DNA of 64,000 nt from Actinomadura violacea (GTDB lineage: Bacteria; Actinomycetota; Actinomycetes; Streptosporangiales; Streptosporangiaceae), in the NCBI RefSeq assembly GCF_017573465.1, contig NZ_JAGEPF010000020.1:62001-126000 (forward strand). Reading direction: 5' to 3'. The notes below the pieces were generated by a model. It searched no databases, had not been told where the DNA came from, and saw only the letters and a list, made by a program, of their open reading frames with translations. This document shows, piece after piece, positions 1 to 8,447 of this stretch (its first letter is position 1; each line of letters starts with the position of its first letter). Position numbers and translations under genes: made by a program.

Positions 1-7
1 CCGCGCG

Positions 8-982
8 GTGTTCGCGCTCCCCGGTCCGGTGCGGCGGCTGATCGCCGGACGGCCGGTGGTGCGCGACGGGCAGCGGCTCGCGCTGGACGCGCAGCTGCTC
101 CTGCAGATGACGCGGCTGGAGGGCGCGAGCCTCACCAGGCCGACGGTGGCCGCGGCGCGGCAGGGCCTCGCCCGCGGGCAGCAGTGCATCGACCGGCGGC
201 CGGCGCGCCCCGTGCGGACGCGGGACGTGACCGCCGCGGACGCGGTCCCGGCCCGGCTGTACGAGCCGAAGGGGCTGGCGGAGGGGTCGCCGCTGCTGGT
301 GTTCTTCCACGGCGGCGGCTGGGTGATCGGCGACATCGACACCCACGACTCGGTGTGCCGGTACCTCGCGGTGAACGCCGGGGTGCGGGTGCTGTCGGTG
401 GGCTACCGGCTCGCGCCCGAGCACCGGTTCCCGGCGGCGGCGGACGACGCGCTCGCCGCGTACGCGTGGGCGGTGGAGAACGCGGCGGCGCTCGGCGCCG
501 ACCCGGCCGCGATCGCGGTCGGCGGCGACAGCGCGGGCGGGAACCTCGCGGCGGTCGTCGGCGCGTTCGCCGACCGCAGACCCGACTTCGCGCTGCTGAT
601 CTACCCGGCGACGGACATGTCGGTGCGGCGCCGGTCCCGGGAGCTGTTCGCCGACGGCTTCTACCTGACCGACGCGGACATGGTGTGGTTCAGCGACCAC
701 TACTGCCCGGACGAGGAGCGGCGCACCGACCCGAAGGCGTCGCCGCTGCTCGCGAAGGACCTGAGCGGGTTCCCCGCCACCTACCTCGTGACCGCCGGGC
801 TCGACCCGCTGCGCGACGAGGGCGAGGCGTTCGGCGAGCGGCTCCGGGAGGCCGGGGTGCGGGTCGCGGTGCGCCGGCAGGAGGACCTGATCCACGGGTT
901 CGCGAACATGTGGGGGCTCGGCGGCCGGTTCCAGGAGGCCCTCGCTGAGGCCGCCGGCGCGCTGCGCGCCGGCCTGCTCTAG
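8..982 (+). CDS. alpha/beta hydrolase, hormone-sensitive-lipase type esterase
   Basis: This 324-residue protein is an alpha/beta-hydrolase of the hormone-sensitive lipase (family IV) group, which hydrolyses short-chain esters. The oxyanion-hole motif HGGGW lies near residue 101 and the nucleophile elbow GDSAGG near residue 175. The acid and base are probably the Asp in GLDPLRDEG and the His in HGFAN. No signal peptide is visible, so it should be cytoplasmic. The start used is a GTG only seven bases inside the window, so a start further upstream cannot be excluded. It converges on the aldehyde dehydrogenase gene, with a hairpin between them. The family call is firm; the substrate is unknown. 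Confidence 0.85.
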   Translation: MFALPGPVRRLIAGRPVVRDGQRLALDAQLLLQMTRLEGASLTRPTVAAARQGLARGQQCIDRRPARPVRTRDVTAADAVPARLYEPKGLAEGSPLLVFFHGGGWVIGDIDTHDSVCRYLAVNAGVRVLSVGYRLAPEHRFPAAADDALAAYAWAVENAAALGADPAAIAVGGDSAGGNLAAVVGAFADRRPDFALLIYPATDMSVRRRSRELFADGFYLTDADMVWFSDHYCPDEERRTDPKASPLLAKDLSGFPATYLVTAGLDPLRDEGEAFGERLREAGVRVAVRRQEDLIHGFANMWGLGGRFQEALAEAAGALRAGLL

Positions 983-1026
983 CCGCGCGAACGGGCCCGC
1001 CCCGGTGACGAGGCGGGCCCGCGCGG
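983..1026. terminator. bidirectional terminator hairpin between convergent genes
   Basis: A 9-bp perfect stem (GGGCCCGCC at 993-1001 with GGCGGGCCC at 1012-1020) is extended by a 6-bp outer stem (983-988 with 1021-1026), separated by a four-base bulge on the left. It occupies the gap between two convergent stop codons. There is no T-tract, as is usual in high-GC actinomycetes. Confidence 0.6.
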
Positions 1027-1033
1027 GCGGTGG

Positions 1034-2461
1034 TCAGAGGGGCAGGCCCGTGAAGATCATGACCTTCTCCTCGGTGTAGTCGGCCATCGCCGACCGCAGG
1101 CCCTCGCGCCCGACGCCGGAGTCCTTCACGCCGCCGTACGGCATCTGGTCGGCGCGGTAGGACGGCACGTCGCCGATGACGACGCCGCCGACGTCCAGCT
1201 CCCGGTGGGCGCGGAACGCGATGTCCAGGTTCCGCGTGAACACGCCCGCCTGCAGGCCGAACTTCGAGTCGTTGACCAGCGCGAACGCCTCGTCCACCCC
1301 GTCGACGGGCTGGACCAGCATGACCGGCCCGAAGACCTCCTCGCGCGACACCTTCGCGTCCGCGGGGACGTTGGCGAGGACGGTCGGCGCGTACGTCGCG
1401 CCCTCGCGGGTGCCGCCCGCCAGGACCTTCGCGCCCGCCGCGACGGCCTCGTCCACCCACGCCTCGACGCGCTCGGCGGCGTCCTGGCTGACGAGCGGGC
1501 CGACCTGCGTCTTGTCGTCCCACGGGTCGCCGGTGATGAGGGAGCCGACCTGCTCGACGAGCTTCGGCACGAACTCCTCGTACACCGACCGGTCGACGTA
1601 GACCCGCTGGACGGCGATGCAGCTCTGCCCGGCCTGGTAGTTGGAGAACAGCCCGATCCGCTTGGCGGCCCAGTCGAGGTCGGCGTCCGGCAGCACGACC
1701 GCCGCGCCGTTGCCGCCGAGCTCCAGCGTGACGTGCTTGCGCGGCACCTGGTCGTTGATCGCCCAGCCGACCGGCACCGATCCGGTGAACGACACGATCG
1801 GCAGCCGCGGGTCGTCGACCAGCGCGGACGCGCGGTCGTTCGGCACCGGCAGGACGGAGAACATCCCGGCGGGCAGGTCGGTCTCGGCGAGCAGCTCGCC
1901 GAGCAGCAGCGCCGACAGCGGCGTCGCGGGCGCCGGCTTCAGCACGATCGGGGTGCCCGCCGCGATCGCCGGGGCGATCTTGTGGGCGGCGAGGTTCAGC
2001 GGGAAGTTGAACGGCGAGATGCCGAGCACCGGGCCCTTCGGCACGCGGGTGATGTAGGCCATCCGGCCCTCGGCGGCAGGGTCGGTGTCGAGCCGCTGCG
2101 TCGTCGCGCTGAACCGGCGGGCCTCCTCGGCGGCGAACCGGAACGTGGAGATCGCGCGGGTCACCTCGCCGCGCGCCCACAGCAGCGGCTTGCCGTTCTC
2201 GCCGGTGATCAGCCGGGCGACCTCCTCGGCGCGCTCGGCGAGCCGCGCGGACACGTGCGCGAGGGCCTCCGCGCGCACGTGCAGGGGCAGCGCCGCCGCC
2301 GTCGCGCGGACCGCGTCGGCCGCCGCGACCGCCTCTTCCACCTGCGCGGGCGTCGGCACGGCGGCGGTCCCGACCACCCGGCCGTCGTAGGGGTGCGTCA
2401 CGGTCAGCTCACCGTCGCCGGTCTCCGGGCGCCCGGCCAGCCAGAAAGGGGTCACGTTCAT
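1034..2461 (-). CDS. NAD(P)-dependent aldehyde dehydrogenase, succinate-semialdehyde type
   Basis: This 475-residue protein belongs to the aldehyde dehydrogenase superfamily, which oxidises aldehydes to acids with NAD(P). The catalytic Cys sits in GQSCIAV near residue 281 and the general-base Glu in LELGGNG near residue 248. SFTGS, the Rossmann signature, precedes it. The gene lies immediately after the pucR-like gene (4-base gap) on the same strand, so the two are probably co-transcribed. Across the divergent promoter lies an aminotransferase of the 4-aminobutyrate type. By context it may oxidise succinic semialdehyde (GabD role), but the sequence alone does not fix the substrate. Confidence 0.88.
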   Translation of the reverse strand: MNVTPFWLAGRPETGDGELTVTHPYDGRVVGTAAVPTPAQVEEAVAAADAVRATAAALPLHVRAEALAHVSARLAERAEEVARLITGENGKPLLWARGEVTRAISTFRFAAEEARRFSATTQRLDTDPAAEGRMAYITRVPKGPVLGISPFNFPLNLAAHKIAPAIAAGTPIVLKPAPATPLSALLLGELLAETDLPAGMFSVLPVPNDRASALVDDPRLPIVSFTGSVPVGWAINDQVPRKHVTLELGGNGAAVVLPDADLDWAAKRIGLFSNYQAGQSCIAVQRVYVDRSVYEEFVPKLVEQVGSLITGDPWDDKTQVGPLVSQDAAERVEAWVDEAVAAGAKVLAGGTREGATYAPTVLANVPADAKVSREEVFGPVMLVQPVDGVDEAFALVNDSKFGLQAGVFTRNLDIAFRAHRELDVGGVVIGDVPSYRADQMPYGGVKDSGVGREGLRSAMADYTEEKVMIFTGLPL

Positions 2462-2465
2462 GACC

Positions 2466-3959
2466 TCACGCTATCTCCGGGGGGCCGGATGGCGAGTCTC
2501 CAGGACGGCCAATCGGGCCGCCGTCGTTGGACGTCACGGCCAGTGCGATCCACAGTTCGGCGCGGGCGGCCGGGTCGTCGAGGTCGCGGCCCAGCAGCTC
2601 GGCGGCCTTGCGCATCCGCGACCGCAGCGTGTGCCGGTGCACGCCGAGCGCCCGCGCGGCGGCCTCGCCCTGCCCGTTGGCGGCGACGTAGGCGCGGACC
2701 GTGCCGACCAGGTCGTCGGCGCGCAGCGGGGCGAGCAGCGCGTCGGCGAACGCCCGCGCGGCGTCGGGCTCCAGCAGCCCGAGGACGCCCTGCCCGGGAA
2801 GGTCCGCGTGGTGCAGGACGGGCCGTCCGGTGCGGCGGGCCGTCGCGAGTGCGTCCTCCGCCTGGCGCAGCGCATCGGCGAGGGCCCCGGCGCCCGCCCC
2901 GGCGTCGCCGGGGTCGCTGACACCGATCGGGCCGGTGCCCGTGAGCAGGGCCGTCACCGCTCCGGTCAGCTCGTCGGGGACGATCACGGCGGTGCCGCCG
3001 GCGAGCGGCGCCGCCAGGCAGCGCTCCCCGGCCGGGTCGGATTCCAGCGCGTCCAGGACGGCGCCGCCGCCCCCGCAGGCCAGCACGCGGACCGGTCCGC
3101 CCGGCACCGCCGGGCCGGCGGCCGGGAGGCCCGCGAGCAGCGCCGCCAGCGCCGCCCGCGCGTCCCGCCCGGTGCGGGGCGTCTCCGACTGGAGCGTCAG
3201 CAGCGCGACGGCCGCGCCGACGATGGTGTGCGCGACGTGCGGGAGCGGCGCGTCCGTCCCGACGGCGAGGAATCCGCGCGGCCGCCCGCCGAGCCCGATC
3301 CGCTGCAGGACGACGTGGTCGTCGGGCATGGCGAGCGCCATGCTCGCGGGCGAGGCCCCGGAGGCCGGGTCGCGGCGCAGCCGTGCCAGCTCGGGGGCGA
3401 GGGCGGCGGCGCGGCCGCGGGCGCCGGCGGGCTCGGCGTGCCGGACGGCGCCGGACGCGTCCAGCAGCAGCGCCCACCCGCCGAGCAGCCGCGCGAGCCG
3501 CCGCACGAGCGCGCCCGGCCCGGTGAGCGCGGCGCGGGTCAGCTCCCGCTGCGCCTGGAACGCCCGGGTGACGTCCTCGTACCACTCGGCGGCCAGCATC
3601 CGCGACACCGCCTTGCCGATCGCGATGAACGGCGTCGGGCGCGGCACCTCCAGCAGCGCGAGGCCCCGGTCGCGGGCGGCGGCGAGCAGCTCGGGCGGGA
3701 CGTCCGGGTGGATGACGCCGACCGCGAAGCCGAGCCCGGCGACGCCGCGCCCGACCAGCCGGTCGACGTAGCGGGCGGCGCCGCCGGGCGTCAGCCGCAT
3801 GCCGGTGGTGAGGACGAGCTCGCCGCCTTCGAGGAACGGGGTCGGGTCCTCCAGCTCGCTGACCGCGACCCACACCACCGGGCCGTCCGGGAGCGGGCCG
3901 GTGAGCGGGCGCAGGCCGAGCTGCGGCAGGGCCGCCACGGCGGCCAGCGTCGGCGGCAC
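2466..3959 (-). CDS. PucR-family transcriptional regulator of the adjacent catabolic genes
   Basis: This regulator of 497 residues has the PucR architecture: an N-terminal purine-catabolism-type sensing domain (about residues 10-125), a middle GGDEF-like region and a C-terminal PucR helix-turn-helix (around GEAAARALGVHRHTLRSRM). PucR proteins usually activate adjacent nitrogen-catabolic genes. I use the second GTG (codon at 3959) because AAGGAG at 3965-3970 sits five bases before it; the first GTG at 3965 overlaps that ribosome site. It precedes the aldehyde dehydrogenase and is divergent from gabT, and a GTCCAAA/TTTGGAC dyad lies in the shared promoter. Confidence 0.85.
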   Translation of the reverse strand: MPPTLAAVAALPQLGLRPLTGPLPDGPVVWVAVSELEDPTPFLEGGELVLTTGMRLTPGGAARYVDRLVGRGVAGLGFAVGVIHPDVPPELLAAARDRGLALLEVPRPTPFIAIGKAVSRMLAAEWYEDVTRAFQAQRELTRAALTGPGALVRRLARLLGGWALLLDASGAVRHAEPAGARGRAAALAPELARLRRDPASGASPASMALAMPDDHVVLQRIGLGGRPRGFLAVGTDAPLPHVAHTIVGAAVALLTLQSETPRTGRDARAALAALLAGLPAAGPAVPGGPVRVLACGGGGAVLDALESDPAGERCLAAPLAGGTAVIVPDELTGAVTALLTGTGPIGVSDPGDAGAGAGALADALRQAEDALATARRTGRPVLHHADLPGQGVLGLLEPDAARAFADALLAPLRADDLVGTVRAYVAANGQGEAAARALGVHRHTLRSRMRKAAELLGRDLDDPAARAELWIALAVTSNDGGPIGRPGDSPSGPPEIA

Positions 3960-3973
3960 GCGCACTCCTTCAT

Positions 3974-3989
3974 GTCCAAACCTTTGGAC
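3974..3989. promoter_or_regulatory. dyad operator candidate between pucR-like gene and gabT
   Basis: GTCCAAA (3974-3980) and TTTGGAC (3983-3989) form a perfect 7-bp inverted repeat with a two-base centre. It lies just upstream of the pucR-like ribosome site in the 86-bp divergent promoter region. Self-binding by the PucR protein is an inference. Confidence 0.5.
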
Positions 3990-4010
3990 GGATTTCGCCG
4001 TCCCGTACGG

Positions 4011-4046
4011 TTCATCGTAGGGGCCGTTCGGCTTATGTTCGCGCCA
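4011..4046 (+). promoter_or_regulatory. putative promoter of leaderless gabT transcript
   Basis: TATGTT at 4034-4039 fits the actinobacterial -10 TANNNT and lies exactly where a -10 would lie if transcription began at the A of the ATG (4046). A weak -35 candidate (TTCATC, 4011-4016) is 17 bases upstream. No Shine-Dalgarno sequence precedes the ATG, which supports a leaderless mRNA. Confidence 0.4.
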
Positions 4047-5395
4047 TGACCAGCCAGAACCTGAGCGGCGACCGCCTGCCGCAGGAGCGACGCGTCGTGA
4101 CCGAGATCCCGGGGCCGCGGTCCCGGGAGTTGCAGGAGCGCCGCGCCGCGGCGGTGGCGCCGGGCGTCGGCAGCGTGCTGCCGGTGTACGTGACGGACGC
4201 GGGCGGCGGGGTGCTCGTCGACGCCGACGGCAACTCGCTGATCGACCTCGGCTCCGGCATCGCGGTGACGAGCGTCGGCAACGCCAACCCGCGGGTCGCC
4301 GCGCGGGTGAAGGAGCAGGCGGACCGGTTCACCCACACCTGCTTCATGGTCGCGCCGTACGAGTCGTACGTCGCGGTGTGCGAGAACCTGAACCGGATCA
4401 CGCCGGGCGAGCACGAGAAGCGGTCGATCCTGGTGAACAGCGGCGCGGAGGCGGTGGAGAACGCCGTCAAGATCGCCCGGTACGCGACGGGCCGGCAGGC
4501 GGTCGTGGTGTTCGACCACGGGTACCACGGCCGGACGCTGCTGACGATGACGCTGACCGCGAAGAACATGCCGTACAAGCAGGGGTTCGGCCCGTACGCG
4601 CCCGAGGTGTACCGGATGCCGCTGGCGTACCCGTTCCGCTGGCCGACCGGGCCGGAGAACTGCGGTCCGGAGGCGGCGGCGCAGGCGATCGACCAGATCA
4701 CCAAGCAGATCGGCGCGTCGAACGTGGCGGCGGTGCTGGTCGAGCCGATCCAGGGCGAGGGCGGGTTCATCGAGCCGGCGGCGGGGTTCCTGCCGGCGAT
4801 CGCGGAGTTCTGCCGGGCGCACGGGATCCTGTTCATCGCCGACGAGGTGCAGACGGGGTTCGCGCGGACGGGCGACATGTTCGCCTGCGAGCACGAGGGG
4901 GTCGTCCCGGACCTGGTCGCGACGGCGAAGGGCATCGCGGGCGGGCTGCCGCTGGCCGGGGTCACCGGCCGCGCCGACATCATGGACAAGGTGCACGGCG
5001 GCGGGCTCGGCGGCACCTACGGCGGCAACCCGCTGGCCTGCGAGGCGGCGCTCGCGGTGCTGGAGGAGATCGAGGAGGGCAAGCTGACCGAGCGGGCCCG
5101 CCGGATCGGGGAGATCATGCTGCCGCGGCTGCGCGCGCTCGCGGCGAAGCACGAGGCGATCGGGGACGTCCGCGGGCGCGGCGCGATGATCGCGATCGAG
5201 CTGGTCAGGCCCGGGACGAAGGACCCCGACCCCGAGCTGACGGCGGAGATCGCGCGCCGCTGCCACGCCCAGGGCGTGCTGGTGCTGACCGCCGGGACGT
5301 ACGGGAACGTGCTGCGCTTCCTGCCGCCGCTCGTCATCCCCGAGCACCTGCTCAACGAGGGCCTGGACGTCATCGAGGAGGCGTTCGCCGGCTGA
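4046..5395 (+). CDS. gabT: 4-aminobutyrate aminotransferase-type class III transaminase
   Basis: This 449-residue PLP enzyme transfers the omega-amino group of 4-aminobutyrate (or a similar amino acid) to 2-oxoglutarate. Class III features are clear: the NSGAEAVENAVKIAR cofactor region near residue 131, IADEVQTGFARTG holding the PLP-interacting Asp, and the Schiff-base Lys in ATAKGIAGGLPLAG. Length and N-terminus fit actinobacterial GabT. The divergent neighbours are a PucR-type regulator and an aldehyde dehydrogenase, which would complete conversion of GABA to succinate. A strong terminator follows the stop. Other omega-amino acids remain possible substrates. Confidence 0.88.
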   Translation: MTSQNLSGDRLPQERRVVTEIPGPRSRELQERRAAAVAPGVGSVLPVYVTDAGGGVLVDADGNSLIDLGSGIAVTSVGNANPRVAARVKEQADRFTHTCFMVAPYESYVAVCENLNRITPGEHEKRSILVNSGAEAVENAVKIARYATGRQAVVVFDHGYHGRTLLTMTLTAKNMPYKQGFGPYAPEVYRMPLAYPFRWPTGPENCGPEAAAQAIDQITKQIGASNVAAVLVEPIQGEGGFIEPAAGFLPAIAEFCRAHGILFIADEVQTGFARTGDMFACEHEGVVPDLVATAKGIAGGLPLAGVTGRADIMDKVHGGGLGGTYGGNPLACEAALAVLEEIEEGKLTERARRIGEIMLPRLRALAAKHEAIGDVRGRGAMIAIELVRPGTKDPDPELTAEIARRCHAQGVLVLTAGTYGNVLRFLPPLVIPEHLLNEGLDVIEEAFAG

Positions 5396-5413
5396 CCGCC
5401 CGATGCCCGGCCG

Positions 5414-5446
5414 GAACCGCCGGTGCCGCGACGGCACCGGCGGTTC
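5414..5446 (+). terminator. intrinsic terminator hairpin after gabT
   Basis: A 15-bp perfect stem (5414-5428 with 5432-5446) closes on a three-base loop, CGA. It begins 19 bases after the gabT stop. There is no clear T-tract. Confidence 0.7.
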
Positions 5447-5481
5447 TCGCATGCCCGCGCGGCGTTGTGAGGCGGCTCACA

Positions 5482-5540
5482 CCGTTATCCGCCCGTTATT
5501 GACCGTTCTTCGTTTGGCCCCGTACGTTCGCAAATACGTT
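5482..5540 (+). promoter_or_regulatory. promoter with helically phased direct repeats upstream of the amidohydrolase operon
   Basis: TTGACC (5499-5504) and TACGTT (5523-5528) form a -35/-10 pair with an 18-base spacer. CCGTTAT occurs at 5482 and 5493 and CCGTTCT at 5503, so three half-sites repeat every 10-11 bases on one face of the helix. TACGTT is repeated at 5535. The array is a candidate binding site for the regulator of the amidohydrolase-transporter operon. Confidence 0.45.
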
Positions 5541-5563
5541 TGGGCCCGAATGAAGAGGCGCAC

Positions 5564-7282
5564 ATGCACCCGAACCCCGATCCCCAGGCAACCCCCGACC
5601 TGGTGCTGCTGGACGGCGAGGTCCTCACCGCCGACGCCGCGTTCCGCACCGCCCGCGCCGTCGCGATCACCGGCGGGACCGTCACCGCCGTCGGCACCAC
5701 CGACGCGGTCCGCGCGCTGGCCGGCCCGCGCACCGAGGTCGTCGACCTGCGCGGACGCACCGCCCTGCCCGGCATCAACGACTCGCACCTGCACGGCTGC
5801 GCGTTCGGCTCCACCCGCCCCCCGCTCGCCCTCGACGTCGGCTTCCCCGCCGTGCACTCGATCGCCGACATCCAGGCCGCCGTGAAGGACGCCGCGTCCC
5901 GGCTGCCGGAGGGCGCGTGGATTCGCGGCAACGGCTGGGACACCGGATACCTCACCGAATGCGCCGACGGGCGCCGGATGCCCGACCGCGCGGACCTCGA
6001 CGCCGTCGCGCCGCGCCACCCCGTCTACCTGCAGGACTTCAGCGGCCACCTCACCTGGGCCAACACCCGCGCCCTCGACCTCGCCGGCGTCACCGCCGAC
6101 ACGCCCGTCCCGGAGGGCGGCGTCGTCCACGTCGACGGCGCGGGCAACCCGACCGGGCTGCTCGCCGAGGGCGCGCAGGACCTCGTCCAGCGGCACCTGC
6201 CCGCCTACAGCCGCGACCAGATCGAGCGCGCGATCCGCGAGGCCGTCGCGACGCTGCAGCGCGAGGGCATCACCAGCTACACCGAGCCCGGCCTCGGCCC
6301 CGGCGGCAAGAGCCTGTTCGCGGGCGCCGCCGGGCAGCTCACCCTCGACGTCTACGCCGACCTCGCCCGCGCCGGCGACCTCGGCGCCCGCGTCGGCGTC
6401 CTGCTGCTGCTCACCGGGATGGGCGGGTCCGCCGCCGACATCGCCGAAGGGCTGGCGAGCGCGCGCGTCCCGCAGGACGTCGACCCTCGCGTCCTGCGCG
6501 TCCTCGGCGTGAAGCTGTTCGCCGACGGCATCCCGCCCAACAAGACCGCGTGGATGAGCGAGGAGTACACCACCGGCGGTCACGGCTGCCTGTGCGTGCA
6601 CGGCGCCGCCGACGCGCTGCGCACCCGCGAGCTGACCGAGATGGTCCGGCTCGCGCACGCCGCCGGCCACCAGCTCGGCGTGCACGTCACCGGCGACCTT
6701 GCCATCGACGCCGTCGTGGACGCGTTCGAGGCCGCGCAGGCCGAGCACCCCCGCGACGACCCCCGGCACTACATCATCCACGCCGACCTCGTCGGCCGCC
6801 GCAGCCTGCGCAAGCTCGCCGCGCACGGGTTCGGCGCCAACATGAACCCGGCGATCAAATGGACGATCGCCGACATGCTGGAGGAGATGCTCGGCCACGA
6901 GCGCGCCGCCTACCAGTACCCCGTCCGGTCCGCGATCGAGGCGGGCGTCCCCGTCACCGCCAGCTCCGACGCGCCCGTCACCTACCCGAACTGGCGGCAG
7001 GGGATCGCCGCGATGCTGCTGCGCGAGTCCAAGGCGAGCGGCCGGACGTTCGGGCCGCAGGAGCGCGTCGGGCTGCCCGACGCCGTCCGCGCCTACACCG
7101 CCAACGCCGCCTGGCAGGACTTCGCCGAGGACTGGAAGGGCACCCTCGAACCCGGCAAGGCCGCCGACGTCACCGTCCTCGACGGCACGCTCACCGCGAT
7201 CGACCCGCACGAGCTGCCGGACACGCCCGTCGCGATGACGGTGTTCGACGGCCGGGTCGTCCATGCCGCCGAGGGCGTCTGA
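5564..7282 (+). CDS. amidohydrolase family 3 (YtcJ-like) metal-dependent hydrolase
   Basis: This 572-residue protein matches the YtcJ-like amidohydrolase group, which cleaves C-N bonds of N-acyl or formamide-type compounds using one or two metal ions. NDSHLHG holds the first metal histidines. Further conserved segments are HVTGD, IIHADLV and SSDAPVTYPN, the last carrying the catalytic Asp. I use the ATG at 5564 because AAGAGG ends six bases before it; a TTG at 5540 is also in frame. The next gene begins one base after the stop, so this enzyme heads an operon with a branched-chain-type ABC importer. It probably acts on the compound that the importer brings in, whose identity is unknown. Confidence 0.82.
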   Translation: MHPNPDPQATPDLVLLDGEVLTADAAFRTARAVAITGGTVTAVGTTDAVRALAGPRTEVVDLRGRTALPGINDSHLHGCAFGSTRPPLALDVGFPAVHSIADIQAAVKDAASRLPEGAWIRGNGWDTGYLTECADGRRMPDRADLDAVAPRHPVYLQDFSGHLTWANTRALDLAGVTADTPVPEGGVVHVDGAGNPTGLLAEGAQDLVQRHLPAYSRDQIERAIREAVATLQREGITSYTEPGLGPGGKSLFAGAAGQLTLDVYADLARAGDLGARVGVLLLLTGMGGSAADIAEGLASARVPQDVDPRVLRVLGVKLFADGIPPNKTAWMSEEYTTGGHGCLCVHGAADALRTRELTEMVRLAHAAGHQLGVHVTGDLAIDAVVDAFEAAQAEHPRDDPRHYIIHADLVGRRSLRKLAAHGFGANMNPAIKWTIADMLEEMLGHERAAYQYPVRSAIEAGVPVTASSDAPVTYPNWRQGIAAMLLRESKASGRTFGPQERVGLPDAVRAYTANAAWQDFAEDWKGTLEPGKAADVTVLDGTLTAIDPHELPDTPVAMTVFDGRVVHAAEGV

Positions 7283-7283
7283 C

Positions 7284-8447
7284 ATGCGGATCGGCAGGCT
7301 CCTCGCGGCGGCGCTGGTCGCGGCGGCGGCCGGATGCGCGGCCGGCGCGGACGCCGGCACCGGCCCGATCCAGATCGGCTCGGTGTCGACGCTCAGCGGC
7401 GCGGTCACCTTCCCCGAGGCGTCGCAGGCCGCCCGCGCGGTGTTCGACGACGTCAACGCCGCCGGCGGCGTCCGCGGCCGGAAGATCGCCTACACCGCTG
7501 GCGACGACAAGGGCGACCCGGCGACCGCAGCGCTGGCCGCCCGCGATGTCATCCAGAACAAGCACGCCGTCGCCCTCGCCGGCGGCGCCAGCCTCGTCGA
7601 CTGCCAGGTCGACGGCCCGCTCTACGACCGCTACGGGATCGCCGACGTCCAGGGCACCGGCGTCGACCCCGGCTGCTTCCGCTCCCCGACGATCTCGCCG
7701 ACCAACGTCGGCCCGTTCCTCGGCACCACGCTCACGCTCTACTACGCCTCCGAGCACCTGAGGATGAACCGGCTCTGCGGCTTCTTCTCCATCATCGGCA
7801 GTACCGGACGCGCCTACCACGACGGCGTGACCCGCTGGACGAAGCTCACCGGCAAGCGGCTGCTCATCGAGGACCGCAGCCTGTCGGCGTCCACCACCGA
7901 CTACACGCCCTACATCCTGCGGGCCCGCGCGGCCGGCTGCCAGGGCGTGTTCTTCAACGGCACCGAGCCGATGGACGTCGGCTGGGTCAAGGCCGCGCAC
8001 GCCCAGAACGTCACCGGCATCAAGTGGCTGTTCCTCGCCTCCACCTACACCGACCAGGCGGCGAAGGCGTTCGGGCCGTCCGGCGCGGACGTGGTGGCGC
8101 TGTCGGAGTTCGAGCCCTACACCGACGTCCGCTCCTCGGTCAACCAGGACTGGAGGGCCACGATGACCGGGCACCATGTGCCGCTCACCTCGTTCGCCCA
8201 GGGCGGCTACCTCGCCGCGACCCATCTGGTCACCGTGCTGCGCGCGATCAAGGGCGACATCACCCGCGCGTCCGTGCTGCGCGCGCTGCGGACCCTGCGC
8301 CCGCTGCCGACCGGCATGACCGGCACCCCGTTCGCGTTCGGCCCCGGCGACGCGCACGCCTCCAACCTCGCGGGCAAGTTCGTCCGCCCGGACGGCGGCG
8401 GCTGGACGGTGCTCACCCCCGACTGGATCAGGCTGCCCAATGCTTGA
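7284..8447 (+). CDS. branched-chain-amino-acid-type ABC transporter substrate-binding lipoprotein
   Basis: This 387-residue protein is a type I periplasmic-binding-fold receptor of the LivJ/amide group. Residues 1-18 form a lipoprotein signal ending in AAAGC, so Cys18 is the likely lipidated residue. The mature protein starts with the family pattern IQIGSVSTLSGAV and shows ARAVFDDVNAAGGVRGRKI. The ATG at 7284 is chosen because it starts one base after the amidohydrolase stop and gives a proper signal peptide. It delivers substrate to the permeases encoded next. The ligand cannot be read from sequence; amides or short peptides are as likely as amino acids. Confidence 0.85.
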   Translation: MRIGRLLAAALVAAAAGCAAGADAGTGPIQIGSVSTLSGAVTFPEASQAARAVFDDVNAAGGVRGRKIAYTAGDDKGDPATAALAARDVIQNKHAVALAGGASLVDCQVDGPLYDRYGIADVQGTGVDPGCFRSPTISPTNVGPFLGTTLTLYYASEHLRMNRLCGFFSIIGSTGRAYHDGVTRWTKLTGKRLLIEDRSLSASTTDYTPYILRARAAGCQGVFFNGTEPMDVGWVKAAHAQNVTGIKWLFLASTYTDQAAKAFGPSGADVVALSEFEPYTDVRSSVNQDWRATMTGHHVPLTSFAQGGYLAATHLVTVLRAIKGDITRASVLRALRTLRPLPTGMTGTPFAFGPGDAHASNLAGKFVRPDGGGWTVLTPDWIRLPNA

